64,000 nt of DNA from Puccinellia tenuiflora (GCA_012064385.1 QRDG01000139.1:803677-867676), one strand, 5' to 3'. Positions 22,124 to 33,830 are shown, counted from the first letter of the stretch. Notes: generated from the sequence alone by a model not told the origin. Made by a program: numbers and translations.

Positions 22124-25100
22124 TGTAGCGCCCCGACCCCGGCTTTATACAGAGAGGCTATGTAGCTGGCACAACCATCCATGTATAAAACAAAGATCGA
22201 GACTAGTGGAACAAACTGGCACATTGCATGACTCTACGACACAAAACATATAGCAACTCATATAATGAGAAGAATACAAATTACACAACAAAAGGATCAC
22301 AGATCCAACAAGTCAACAAGCGGAAGCGGGTAGTGTTGTCTAACAACAAGAAGCAAATATATGGCCTAAGAGGCCTACAAATAAACATCACCCAAGCCAG
22401 CTTGTTCCACGGTCCCAAGCTGCCACCTGGGAACCCCAAACTAGTAGTCGACGTCAACGAAGAACCCACCTAGTTGCTCGGTGTCGTCCTTCTCTGAAAC
22501 ACAAAATCATAGAGGCAGCAAAGAGAGTCTGAGTACGATGTACTCGCAAGTTTAGTAGGGCGATATAGGCCCAATGACTGACGGAGGCTCTAAAGCTTTA
22601 TATGTATTTCTTTTAAAAAAAGCTAAGTTTCATAAACAGAAGTATAAATGACACTTGGCATTCGTCTACTCAGAATACTTTTCAAAAGGGGTGAGAGAGT
22701 AACATCTGTCATCATTGGTTCTCATCGAACCCTTTTGTAACCAACCACACTCATCTCCACCAAGGCACCCCCTCGAATCACCCTCGAGGAAGTGAACCTT
22801 TAACACACGTGATTATGCAACCTTTAGCTGCCATATCAATTAGGTTAAGATTCTCTATGATCTTATCGTCTATTCCCAAGTTGTCCATAACCGTGGACAC
22901 GGCTTTTCGAAAAGATTAACCCTGCAGGGGTGTACTATTTTACCCATTGGTACCGTCCGGCTCACCTAGTTGGCCCTCTTCCGGGGAAGGCCGGCAAGCA
23001 GGCGCGGTTAAACCGTTACCTCGCGTGAGACTATCCAAGAGTCATCTGTGGCCACAGGGCAAGTTTACCCAGCCTCAGCCCCTGCCCCATCGCCATGTCC
23101 TAAACACAAATCCTCATCAACATCATCTTTCCACTCACACGCAAATGGAAAACCGAACTAGAGGACCCTTGGATACGCCCGCACAAGTTATTCAGTTAGT
23201 AAGGCGCCCATACACCCACCAATGGCAGCACGCTCGTCTTGGTTCAAGAGGTAAAGAACTCGCACCTAGGGGCCAGAGTGAGGCAAAACACCATCCCCGA
23301 TGGCAACTCACCCCAACCATCTTAGCATTTTAATTAAGCATCTCCATTATCCACCATGCCCGAATCATTCCATCATCATCAACAATTACGGAAATAATAA
23401 CGGACATAAAGCATTTACCTAAGCATTGCTAAGCATAGCTAGATATATGAATACAGCAATTCTATCTTTATCTCGGCCAACACTTCAACCCTAGGTTTCA
23501 TAGGTGGGGATACATGTGATTGGCTCGGGGAAACATGCAATCATAGGATTCTCTATATTTTGATCAAAAGAGACATTTGAATCGCATGCAAATAATATGG
23601 TGGATAAAATAATTTGATAAAATCATAGGATGCTAGATGCCAAGAAGGTTAGGTTATCTCTTGCCTTGCTGCCCGGGCGTGATGTACTGCTCGTCGGGGT
23701 AGTTAGAGAGACCCTCGACTCCGGAATCTATCGATACCCAAAGAAATACAAAGCACACATAAATTACACGAACACAAGGTGCAATGCTCAATCACATGAT
23801 GACATGTCAACTTGATGCAAGGATATCATTATAATTTAATTAACAAATTAAATGGAGCTCCAAATAATTAGTGCAAATATTTGGACACAACTCCATATTT
23901 ATCTTAGTGACCACATTCTTCATAAATCATCAAATTATTAGAGAAGTGACTCAAATATGCATGAACATGGCAATAAAGGATAGGGTTCGTCATTCCGATC
24001 ATTTTGGTACTTTATTTGTAATTTTTGGAGTACCGATGAATAAATAGCGATTTAAATAAATAAATGAATTTAAATCATTTAACCAAATTATGAATAACAT
24101 CAATTAAATGTTTGTGATCATGACATGATATTAGCATGGTTGAATAGCATTTGACATGACGATCACTTTGATATGTTATTCATACTTTTTGGACAATTAT
24201 TTAAGAAGTTATGGATTTTCCTAATTTGGGATTATTTAACCCATTTTAGGAATTCTTAAATAACCAAAACAATATAATCCCAAAAGAAAGCTACAATGAC
24301 TCCAAGTGGTAGAGTTTGTTTTTCTGAACATTTGGAAACTTTATTTGTCGAATTTGAAGCATTATTCGAAAAGATATGAATTATTTAAACTTCCAAATTA
24401 ATTTCCAAACTACAGGAATTACTGTTGCGGGCCGGCCCACAGGTCGGCCCAGGCCGGTTTACAGGCCGGGTTAGTGCCAAAGAAGGCCGGCCTCAGAGCC
24501 GGCCCAGTCCGGGGCGCGGGCCGGGGACCAACCCGAGGATGCCGGCCTCAGAGCCGGCCCAGTCCGGGGCGCAGGCCGGGGACCAGCCCGAGGGGTCCGG
24601 CCCTCTGGCCGGCCCAGGCCGAGTGCGAGGCCGGGCACTGGCAGGGCGCTCGTGCGGTGACGCCGGCGGCGGGCGCCACGGCGAACGGCGGCGGGAGGGG
24701 AGAATAGGGAGCGGGAAAAAGACCAAAAAGGGGCGGAGCTCACCCCGAACTCTCGTGCGTGGTCGATGACGGCCCGGAGGGGCGGGGACGGCCGGAATCG
24801 GGGCCGGCGGTGACACGGCAGGGGCGGAAGGTCGGGGATGCGGGCGTCGTCTCCGGGAGCCCCCGGCTCGATTCCTCGGCCTGGGAGGACGAGGAGGATG
24901 CGGCGAAGTCGATGCTCGCCTTCGATCTACGAGGGGCGGCTCCCATCGGCGGTGAGGCGGCGGATTGCGGCGGCGGTCGGCGTCGGTCACGGAACGAGCT
25001 ACTCGCCTAATCGATCCAGGAAACAAGGGGGAGAAAAAGGAGGGAGGCAGGTGAGGGAGCAGTGGCGTCCTCGACGTGGTCCTCGACCACCAGGGGTAAC

Positions 25101-25855
25101 GGCAGCGCGGCATGGGCGTCGGGGGAGGTGGCGGCATGGCGCCAGTGCCATGGCCGCCACTGTGGAGGAGAGAGGGAAGAAAATTTGCGAAAAGGTCCCT
25201 GGAAAGTTTGAATTACTCGCAAACAAGCCCAGCAGCAACTTTTAAACATTTAAATAAAGCACCAGGACATTTTCTAAAATCCCAGAAAAATTCATATAAG
25301 CTTGAATTAACATTTAGAACCATCACAAAAATTGGTGAGGTCAAATAAATTAGTTTGCCCAAGATTTGTTCATAGCCTTTAAAATAGTGCATTTTTGATA
25401 AATTCCAAAATAGATTTATTTTGGGACATTTAAACATTTCAATAAATTATGAAGATATTTATGGAGGCTCATATTATAACAATGAATCACCCCCTAATTT
25501 TAGTTTGAATTTGTGGAAAACTTAACTTGGTTTCAAAATTTGGAATTGAGTTAAGCCAAATTGAATTCTCAAAACTATTTATTTGCTCGTTAAGAATTTG
25601 CCCTTACCAAATAATTATAATTGGGTGATTGAAACTTCCTGAACAATTTGGAAGTTCAAGTTAATTTGATTTGGTCATTTTGGGCAAAGCCTTTAGTTTG
25701 GACATGTGAGGAAGGGTTTTGCTTCCCTAGCTTTTAAGTTCCAATTGTTGCTTTATGTAGGAATTAGCAACTTAAATAAGAATGCCATGATGCAATGCAA
25801 AACAAAAAGTGAAAATTTGGCCCATATTTTAGGGTACCAAATTGGGGCTGTTACA
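22124..25855 (-). repeat. Solo LTR of a related family nested in the 5' LTR
   Basis: Begins TGTAGCGCCCCGACCC and ends GGGGCTGTTACA, 3732 bp. It is flanked by AGGAA on both sides (22119-22123 and 25856-25860). There is no internal domain, so an earlier full element has collapsed by LTR-LTR recombination. It shares termini and many blocks with the host LTR (for example the leader part near 22350-23300) but its GC-rich middle is different and contains a GGCCGG array. Confidence 0.95.
24425..24640. repeat. GGCCGG-rich array in the solo LTR
   Basis: Dense GGCCGG/CCGGCC words with a duplicated ~66-bp unit (GCCGGCCTCAGAGCCGGCCC at 24488 and again at 24542). Similar arrays occur in unrelated LTRs at 48360-48690, 53264-53490 and 57020-57260. 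Confidence 0.85.
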
Positions 25856-27049
25856 AGGAACGGCCGATTCCGTCGGCCCGGCGCCTCCCGATGGGTAGAG
25901 CCTGGTCCAGTAGAGGGAGGAGGTCGAGGCGGAGCTCGTTGCGGTGTCGGCGTGGGCTCGGTTGGCCGGAGTTGACGGGGAGGTGCGGCGGCCGGAGGCG
26001 GACAGGGAGCTCGAGCTAGGGTTCTTGCACGGGAGAAGAGAGAGAGAGCAGGGGGAAAAGCAAGGGAGAGAGGAGAGGGAGGCACAGCCGCAAGGGGGCC
26101 TCCTTGACCACCACTCCACCAGTGGAAAGGGGGGGCGGCATCGAGGGAGCGGCAGAGGGGCGACACGGCGACGGCAGCGGCAGTGAAGCCACTGTCGTCC
26201 ACAGGGAAGATGGCTTTTTGCGAAAACCCCCTCGGCCCATTTTTCCTTTTTCTGGTTTTATTTTCTTTTGAAAACAGCAGCCTTTTCTCTTTAATTGAGG
26301 CACTTAATCATTTTATAAAATTCCACAAAAATTCATGTAGACTCCCCTTACCATATAGAAGCTTCACAAAAATTGGGGTTGCAAACTAAAAAATTTTGCA
26401 CCACATTTGTTCATAGGTTTTAGTTATAACCATTTATGGCAATTTCCAAATTGTATTTATTTAGAGCATTTAAGCATTTTCAAAAATAATGAAATTATTC
26501 AGGGAGGCTCATAATAAGATAAGGGAGCTCACCATATTTTTGTTTTGAATTTTGAAAGGTTTAATTTGGTGTCAAAATTCAAAGTTGATTTGTAACTATT
26601 TGAAGTTCTCATTTTTAATTGAGGTATTTAAACCTTTTTATAAAACCTGCGAAAATTCGTTTAGCCTCCCCATGACGTGTAGAAGCTTGACAAAATTTTG
26701 TGTTGCCAAATAAAAAGTTTTGCATAACACTTGGTCATGGGGTTCACATATTGCAATGTTGATCAATTCCAACTATCAATTTTTCTAGCCTTTTAAAAAC
26801 ACCAGGCAAGAATATTGTTTTTCACTCTTGGAACTTCCCGGACAAATATGGAAACTCCAGAATATTTGGTTTTGCCAATTTGAGCAATTCATTTGGGTTG
26901 GGAAATTTGAGAAGGGTTTGATTCCTTTTAATCATTTCCATTGTTTGCAATATTTAACTTAGCAATTTAAATATGTATGCCATGATGCAATGAAAATAAA
27001 AAGTGAAAATTTGGCCCATATTTTAGGGTACCAAATCTGGGCTGTTACA

Positions 27050-28566
27050 GAACTCTAGTCTGATACGAGCATTAGTGGCATCTGCCAAGCCGTTGCACCA
27101 TCTGTCCAGAGCAGAAGGAAATTGTAGTTGTTGTTGATCCTTTACAAACTCCTGCATGTGATTGATGAGGTACCATGCCTCCATCTTACTGCCTGGCGAC
27201 TTCTTGACGCAGGGGAACATAGCTTTCTGGTTGAATACAAACTTGCCTCGCACCTTTTTTTCTCTTTTCATGATTCCTTCATTTCGGGCGTAGGCATTAA
27301 GAGCTTCATTCTGAACAACCTTGATGTGGGTGTAGTCTTTATCCCTATTGACATCACTCCCGGAGTCGAGATAGACGGCATACGATTCTTTCGGGTACAT
27401 GACGATGAGGGTGCCGTATTGGTTACTGCGCAAAACAGTTCAAAACAGACCATCATCGTCAAATAGCTTAACAATGGAAATCTACGAAAGCATGTTATGA
27501 CGGTTAGTGAATGACTTACTAAGGAAAGTAAGGCACGAGAAAGATGTTCTTCTCATGATTCGTACCGAAGAAGTCTCCGATGTACCGCGACACCTTTGCC
27601 CTACCCTTAGGGGTGCTCAGGAACATTTTTTTCATGTAGTAGGGGTCAAGTATCGCTATGCCCGGGGTATTCTCCTTTAAGATCTGGTGCGCCATACTAA
27701 GGGCAACCAGGCGGACGATCGATGGGTGGAGCGCGTACATGTGATACATGTTGAAGATGTCATTAAATCTTAGAACGATCACGCCTCCTGGACTGTGTCC
27801 TGGCTCAAACCAACTTGCTCGGGGGTAGCTTCTGGCGTATCTTGAGAACAGAAGAGACGCTTCGTGCACTGATATTTATCTGGGAGATCAGCTTTTTGCC
27901 CCCCAAGATCATGGTCAACTGGACCCTCGCCAGCATATCTGTCATCGTGAGCTCCGTCATAGTAAGGATCATCAGCGAGGCATTGGGGTCATCATCGCCA
28001 TCATTGGCTTCCTCTTCGTGCTGTGTTTGCTGCACTGGCGGGGTGGTGAGAGAAGGGTCGATACAAATCAGTGCTTTTGGCCATATCAAGGGCCAAACCG
28101 GGCATTGTTCGAGGTTTAACTCGCTATCGGCTTCGTCCGGTTGGAAAGGATGATATAAACCAGCGCAACCCGGCAAAGGCCGGATCAATTCAACCCTGAA
28201 CACGTCATCGGCGATAGGCCTGCCGTGGAAAATGCGGTTGAGAGGTCTCACGATCTTACCCTTTGCCACGTCCTTCAGCTCACCGTTCACATCAAGGAGC
28301 AATGTGCATCTCGTCTCGTCGGCCTGCGAAAACACGTGTAAGGCGTTAGAGAGGGCGCCAAAGAATGAAGTAATATGTATCTTGTCGATGGTTTTATGAT
28401 GCTTAATTACCGTGATGGCGTTGAGCTCGGCTAACAGCGACGGACCGTGGGTCGTCGGTGGGGTAATAAAGACGGGAGGGCTTGATCTTTGAGGCGCGGT
28501 GACGGCCGGCGATTCCTCCCTACCATCTGCGTTGTAGCCGGCCGGGCTCTGCACAATAGGCGCCAC
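27050..28566 (-). pseudogene. CACTA second-gene product, Ulp1-like (C48 protease-like)
   Basis: The minus-strand frame starts near 28566 with an acidic/Pro-rich N-terminal part, includes a DVAKGKIVRPLNRIFHGRPI block, changes frame near 27830, and ends in a protease-like part: GTLIVMYPKESYAVYLDSGS (~27390) and CVKKSPGSKMEAWYLI (~27200). Ulp1/C48 enzymes use His-Asp-Cys, with the Cys after a G-S-x-D motif. Here the Asp-like LDS is present, but the position after PGS reads KMEA, so the nucleophile is missing. The gene is cut at 27050 by a retrotransposon and resumes at 12701. Its role in transposition is not established. Confidence 0.75.
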
Positions 28567-28589
28567 ACCCCTCGAGTTGCTGGAGCCTG

Positions 28590-29860
28590 CTAAGCTTTCA
28601 CGGGGGGAGGCCCTTGTTTGCCCCCCTCAAACCAAGCCCCGATGGACATACAGATGTTGGGCAGGAGGGCGTTGAGCCTTTTTTCCACCGCTGCATCGAT
28701 GGACGCATCCATTTTCGATTGATCGGCCATCTTCCGCTCCTTTCGCTTCTCCTTGGAGTCGGGGAAGTAATAGGAATGTTTATGACCCATTCCGGCGCCG
28801 ACCACACGGCCACGATGTGGCACTTTATCCAACGACACCTTCTTTGTCTCGTTTAGAGCCCTAAGGAAAGGTGTCTGATATGGGGCCTTTGGGTCCGAGG
28901 AGTCTTCGGATTGATCATGTTCATCCTTTTATTGTTCCTTGAGAATTTAGTTCTCAAGTGCCTTCACCTTCGCGTTCTAGACAAGCTCCCCGGGCGATTT
29001 GGGATCATCCCTGAATCGGGCCCTGATAAAATTCCGGGCGAGCGGGTCTTTGATCTTGTCGTAGGGGTTCGCCCTTCCCTTCGTTCGTCCTCCTTTTGCC
29101 AAATTGGCTCCTTTCCGGCATAACCCCGGCTTCCGAGATTGTGGGGAGCAACTTTCTTTTTCTGCATGTCTTTCCCCCACTGCCTCAGCTTCTTCTTTGC
29201 AGCTGTGGCTTCTATGGCCGAGAATTCTTTAAAATCCTCTTCAGAAATGCTGGGCCACATTTTGTGGATCTCGTCGAAACCGGCACCTTCTTCCTCAATC
29301 ATCTTCCTAACATCTGATCTCCAAGTTGAAAAGGCTTTGCCCAACTTGCCAAGGGCTTGTGTGTTAACAATATTTGTTTTGATATCCTTGTTATTGTAGG
29401 GTGCCGGGAACTTGTATCGTGTGTGCATCTTATCAATGAGGTAGGCGGCCAAACCTTCGTTGTCCTTCGCCTTTAGGTTGTCGTCGTTGATTCTCCCCCA
29501 TTCCCGAGCGATGCATCCAACCTGGATGCCATACCCTTTGACATATTTTTCCGGCTTCGTAGGAAGACCGCTTTTAGGGTCCACCTCCATGAATGCATGT
29601 TGGGTGGTGCCGAGCTTGTTTGGTTCCCTCTTCTTGCGTTTTTTTCTGGCTTCGCTACCAGAAGGGCCGCCCTCCTTGGCGCCACTAGTAGTGGACCCAG
29701 CATCACCACACTCGGCTTCGCTAGCGGATGGGGCCTCCATCTCATCATCGGCCGTATGCTCGATCTCCTCGTCGTCGGCATGCTTGTACTGTGCAAGCAT
29801 CGACAGGTATGCATTGTCGCCTCCTGTCTGAGAACCCCCGGCCTGGTCGTTGTGAGCCAT
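28590..29860 (-). pseudogene. TNP1/Ptta-type CACTA protein (Transposase_24-like)
   Basis: Starts MAHNDQAGGSQTGG. An acidic region and a basic KKRKKREPNK patch precede the conserved part: GCIAREWGRINDDN, KHYFQ-like helices, WGKDMQKKK, and a GYAGKEPIWQKED block followed in a second frame by NFIRARFRDDP. The frame changes near 29060, and stops follow before GAGMGHKHSYYF (28770) and a coiled-coil tail. Proteins of this family accompany TNP2 in En/Spm elements and bind subterminal repeats. This copy cannot make an intact product. Confidence 0.8.
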
Positions 29861-29961
29861 CGATCTTCGCACTGTCGTTGAAATTATTAAGTCAAAGTTA
29901 GTACAAAAAATATAAGAAAAAACCACTTAACTAAATACTAAGGTACACCATGATTCCAAAT

Positions 29962-30128
29962 TACCGGAATGTCGATTAACTTCCGTATCGGCAAATTCGG
30001 GTAAATGTCCTATTTTATAGCAAAAGTCATGCCAAAATTCACGGAAAATTTCGGCATGACCTTTGCTAAAAATAGGGCATATGGAGTACCCGAATTTGCC
30101 GGAACGGAAGTTAATCAACATTCCGTCA
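29962..30128. repeat. Foldback inverted repeat upstream of TNP1
   Basis: Two ~80-base arms face each other around ~30047. The left-arm blocks TCGATTAACTTCCG, GGCAAATTCGGGTA, CCTATTTTATAGCAAA and GTCATGCC reappear as reverse complements in the right arm, with small mismatches. It lies just upstream of the TNP1 start, probably in the leader or first intron. Confidence 0.85.
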
Positions 30129-30164
30129 ATCTCAAGGGCCACGTCGGGTACCTGCAAACATTTC

Positions 30165-30340
30165 ATACACACATCCACCACCACAACTTCATCACAACCA
30201 TCACAAATTCATCGACACCACCACCACCTTGACAACAACACAACACCCCACCACCACCAAGTACCACCAACATCACGACAATAACACCATCATCACCACA
30301 TCCACCACCACCACATTCACATCATCGACAATCTCATCAT
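30165..30340. repeat. CAC/ATC-rich microsatellite-like tract
   Basis: Imperfect CCACCA/ACATCA/CATCACC repeats over ~170 bp. The stretch from 30341 to 30690 is AT-rich and holds nothing I can identify. Confidence 0.8.
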
Positions 30341-30689
30341 CTCACCTGAAAACTGAACAACAGCGTCGAGGTCCTTCTCACCACCACACAACAGCGTCGA
30401 GGTCCTTCTAAACTTCCTGCATATGGCAAACAATATAATTAATATTCATCCATCATTTTCTTCTTAATATTTTTTTGCTAAAACCAACTAACCTAAAACT
30501 TACTAAATTTTTCTAAAACTAACTAATTAACCTACACTAACCTAATTTTAAATAACCTACACTAACAATTAATTTGACCAAAAAAACAGTAGCTAAAACT
30601 AACCTAAAACTAACTAATAATCCAAAAATTTTATAGCAGTAGGTAAACCTAAAATTTTCCTTTGTGGAATTTTCACAAACACCTTGCTA

Positions 30690-31060
30690 GCTAGGGAGAG
30701 GATGGAGGAGGAGGAAGAAATGGCAAGGAGCCAGAGGAGGGAGAGAAGGGCAGGGTGCTCACCGCAGGGAGAGGAGGGGGGCGGCCGAAGACGAAGGTGG
30801 AGGTCGGCGGCGGCTCGGCCGCGGTAGAGTAGGACGGACGGCCGGGGCAGAGCAGGAAGGATGGCCGGGGCGGGGCGCGGCTCGGCCGGGGCGGAGGAAA
30901 CAAGGGAGGGAGGGGGAGAGGTGCAGCACAAGGGCGTGGAGCCGGGACGGCGGCGCAGGCGATGGCTGTGCGTGGCTGGGACAACGGCGCGGGCGACGGA
31001 TGCACGGGGGACGGTGAGACGCAGGCAAGAGCAGGGCCGGGCCGGTCGAGCGCGCGTGAT
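30690..31060 (-). promoter_or_regulatory. GC-rich leader between CACTA genes
   Basis: CpG-rich and purine-biased (GGAGGAGG, CGGGGCGG), with only low-complexity Pro/Arg ORFs. A GC-rich control region next to subterminal repeats is typical of the 5' side of En/Spm transcription units. Here it precedes TNP1 on the minus strand, so I read it as that gene's promoter-proximal leader. Confidence 0.45.
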
Positions 31061-31117
31061 TTTTTAGCCGATATGAAACTGCTAAGTGTTAAGCTGCTCT
31101 ATAGAGGGTGACGCCTT

Positions 31118-31240
31118 AGCGCTGGCGAACAAGGTATGCGGTTCGCCAGCGGTAAGCCTTACCGCTGGCGAAGAGCTAGCCCTGTTCACCAGTGGTAGAA
31201 GCTCACCGCTGGCGAACAAGGTTCTGTGTTCTCCAGCGGC
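31118..31240. repeat. Internal block of subterminal-type repeats
   Basis: Three inverted pairs of GCTGGCGAAC / GTTCGCCAGC variants (31119-31157, 31160-31198, 31205-31240), the same motif as at the left terminus. No CACTA terminus is visible beside it. The next 400 bp (31250-31657) are T-rich and non-coding. Confidence 0.85.
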
Positions 31241-31657
31241 AAGTGATTAATTTTTTTAGTATTATTATTTTCCATTCTATTTATTATTTTGTTTTCCAAA
31301 TTAATTTTCCCTTTATTGATTTTCATGTTTTCATGTTTTCTTATCTCTTTCTTGGTTTGTTTTCTAAGTCATGATTTTAAAATTGGTAAAAATAGTGACT
31401 TAATATAATTGGTAAGTTTTTATTATTATTTATCTTTCCCATTTATTTTCTTTTTTCCCTCTAATTTTTTCTGTTTTCTTGTTTTGTTTTCCTTTTCATG
31501 ATTTTGAAAAAGAGTGACTTAATGAATAAAAATAATTAAGTTTCAAGGATATAAACATAATTAAGTTACACACATATATAATTAGTGCAAAATATCACAT
31601 CTGTAGATCATCGATACAAGTCCGATACAAAAGAGAGATACACATCGCGCGTCTTTC

Positions 31658-33830
31658 TCAGCGTTTGGCATTCTTCTTGCCTTTTTTGGTCGCTGTTGCA
31701 TAATTTAGCTCCACATCATGACTTCTTATTTTGAATGGAAGACCTTGTTTAGGTAGCGTGGTTCTGCTTCTTCTTGTGGTGTATGTTGCCTTATCATCAT
31801 GATCTTGATCATCGTCGATATTTGGGTCGCCGAACATGTCAAACTCGTCCTCGTTGGTGACACCGTCCATTCCGACGATGTTTCTTTTGCCTCTCCTGAC
31901 GACGACACGGCTAGGCCGTGACGGATAGGTTATGAAGAAGCATTGGGAGACGTGCTTAGACAGTACCCATGGCTCATTTTGCGCGGTGACGTTCACGCTT
32001 GATGAATTGCCGGCTTCGGGTATAACCATGGTGGTGAAGTATTTGTCATCTTTTTGGACGGTCGACATCCTAGCCCATCTGAGGCGGAACATCGGCACCT
32101 TCTCTCCAGAGTAGTTAAGCTCCCAGATCTCCTCGATCCTTCCGTAGTATCTTAACTTTTTGTCACTGGTGTAGGATTCCATCGTTACCCCTGAGTTTTG
32201 ATAATCCGATGTTTTGTCCTTTTGCTCTGTGTAGAAAGTGAACCCGTTGATATCATGTGCTTGAAACGTCGCGAGGTTGGGGGTGGGGCAACATGACAAG
32301 GCGTATAAGAGTTTAGCTTCCGCACTAGCTGTTGGGGGCGGAGCATCAAGCTCATCTTTGAACCAACGCAAGAAAGAGGAGTTGTGCTCTCTAATTATTT
32401 CTCCTTCTGTCCTCCGCTTGCCCTGTTAAAATCAGTGCGTCGAGAAGCGTGGTACACATGCAACTCCCTCCGGCCATTTTTGTGACCTGCTCCATCGAGC
32501 TTGCCAATGTGCTTGTTTCTGGGCAAACCAACAAGGTCCTCCCCATCCAGAAAATTCGTGCAGAAAGAGGTGCACTCTTCGGTAAGAAAGCCCTGAACGA
32601 TGCTTCCATCCGGATGGGCCCTGTTACGAACGAATCCTTTGATGACCCCGTTCATCCTTTCGAACGGCATCATGTTGTGCTGGAACAACGGCCCGAGATG
32701 GATGATATCATCCATGATATGGACCAACAGATGCACACAGATGTCAAAGAATGCGGGTGGGAAGTACATCTCAAGCTCGCATAGTATCACGATGATCTCT
32801 TCTTGCAGCCTTGAGAGTTGCTTCCCGGTGATTGACTTTCGGGAGATCATGTCGAAGAAGTTACAGAGGCCAAAAAGGGTTTCACGGACGTGCTTGTCCA
32901 TTATCCCTCGGATCGCAACCGGAAGTATCTGCGTCATCATCACGTGACAGTCATGAGACTTCATCCCGCTGAACTTTTGTTTCTGCGGCTCTAAAAATCT
33001 GCTTATTAGCCCCGAGTAACCCAAAGGCACTTTGACTTCTAGAAGGCACTTGATCAATTGTTCGATCTTGTTCGGACTTAGAGTGAAGCAGGAGGGGGGG
33101 TAGTAATAGTTGTTCCTCTCAACCCTTTTGCCCTTGGGCCCGCCCGTCTCCTCTTCCGATTGGTCATGATCAATAGCCGGGCGTCCTCCGTGAAGCTCTT
33201 CCCGGATACCCATATGTATCAGGTTGCTTCTTTCTATCAGCCCATCTTTCATCCTCTCCGGCATGTTGAGCAGAGTGCCAAACAGACTCTCGAACACATT
33301 CTTCGTGATATGCATTACATCTAGGCAATGAGGCGTACCGAGGATAGGCTAGTACGGCAAGTCCTTAAACAAGTGGAGGTCCCCAGAGCTCTTCTTCGCC
33401 GTTGAAAAGGTCTCCACGCCTTCTCCACGAGTCTTTAATGTGTAGCCACCTTCGATGGCCGATGTAGACGGTTTTTGAAGACCCGGGATCTTTCTGGAGC
33501 TGGTGAAACGTCGGGTCATCCATGCACCTCACACATCCGTTATGTCCGTGGCACACCTGGCCTGAGACTTATCCGTAGCCGGGATAGTCGTGCACCGTAG
33601 AGAGCAAGGCGGCTCTCATAGGAAAATATTCTTCTGCGAGGGCGTCCCATGTGTTGACCCCGCCTTCCTCCCATAACGTGTGTAGCTCATCTTTCAGTAT
33701 CTTCAGATACAGATTGATGTCAGTGCCCGGTTGTTTCGGCCCTTGAATGAGCATACTCATGTGTATGTACTTCCTCTTCATGCACAGCCAGGGCGGGAGG
33801 TTGTATATGCATATGAACACGGGCCAGGTG
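31658..33830 (-). pseudogene. TNP2-type CACTA transposase, 5' truncated
   Basis: Reading leftwards: the Transposase_21 middle part (MSMLIQGPKQPGTDINLYLK at ~33740, then a CxGHNGCVRC-like block at ~33550), a break with a stop at ~33347, then a DUF4218-like region (MHITKNVFESLFGTLLNMPE, 33315; KSHDCHVMMTQILPVAIRG; MMPFERMNGVIKG; 33315-32395), then a DUF4216-like region (YYGRIEEIWELNY, 32371-31658). TNP2 binds the terminal inverted repeats and catalyses cut-and-paste transposition. The N-terminal third is lost at 33830, where the Tat-B LTR begins, and the remainder has at least one frame change and stops. Confidence 0.85.

Larger units (their letters stand above)
12702..27049 (-). mobile_element. 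Tekay-like Gypsy retrotransposon with 3.7-kb LTRs and no pol beyond protease
   Basis: LTR termini on the minus strand are TGTAACAGCCC...CTACA. The primer site complementary to initiator Met tRNA (TGGTATCAGAGC) lies against the right LTR, so the element reads leftwards. The internal part (16424-19104) is only ~2.7 kb and codes gag, zinc knuckle and a protease start. RT, RNase H and integrase are missing. Perfect GAACT duplications flank it, so it is a real insertion and not an assembly artefact. Very long LTRs and this gag type fit the Del/Tekay chromovirus group. That group name is inferred from gag and LTR length only. Confidence 0.85.
19105..27049 (-). repeat. 5' LTR (right) of the Tekay-like element, interrupted by a solo LTR
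   Basis: Starts TGTAGCGACCTG and ends GGGCTGTTACA. Removing the nested solo LTR and one AGGAA copy leaves ~4.2 kb. Relative to the left LTR it has a ~60-bp deletion near 20079 and keeps ~547 bp (21174-21720) that the left copy lost. Elsewhere the two copies differ by scattered single bases, so the insertion looks fairly recent. Confidence 0.9.
11442..33830 (-). mobile_element. CACTA (En/Spm) transposon with TNP2, TNP1 and Ulp1-like genes, interrupted and truncated
   Basis: The left terminus is CACTAGTAGGAAAAAGCC followed by subterminal repeats. Coding parts all read on the minus strand: TNP2-like transposase (33830-31658), TNP1/Ptta-like protein (29860-28590), and an Ulp1-like frame (28566-27055) whose last part lies at 12696-12505, across a 14.3-kb retrotransposon insertion. 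The right end is cut at 33830 by the LTR of Tat-B, in the middle of TNP2. The missing 5' part and the other terminus are not found to the right of Tat-B. Without the nested insertion the remaining element spans ~8 kb. Confidence 0.85.

Noticed and set aside
24493..25137. 214-codon Arg/Pro-rich minus ORF
   Set aside because: Created by the GGCCGG array and GC-rich part of a solo LTR. No recognisable protein features.
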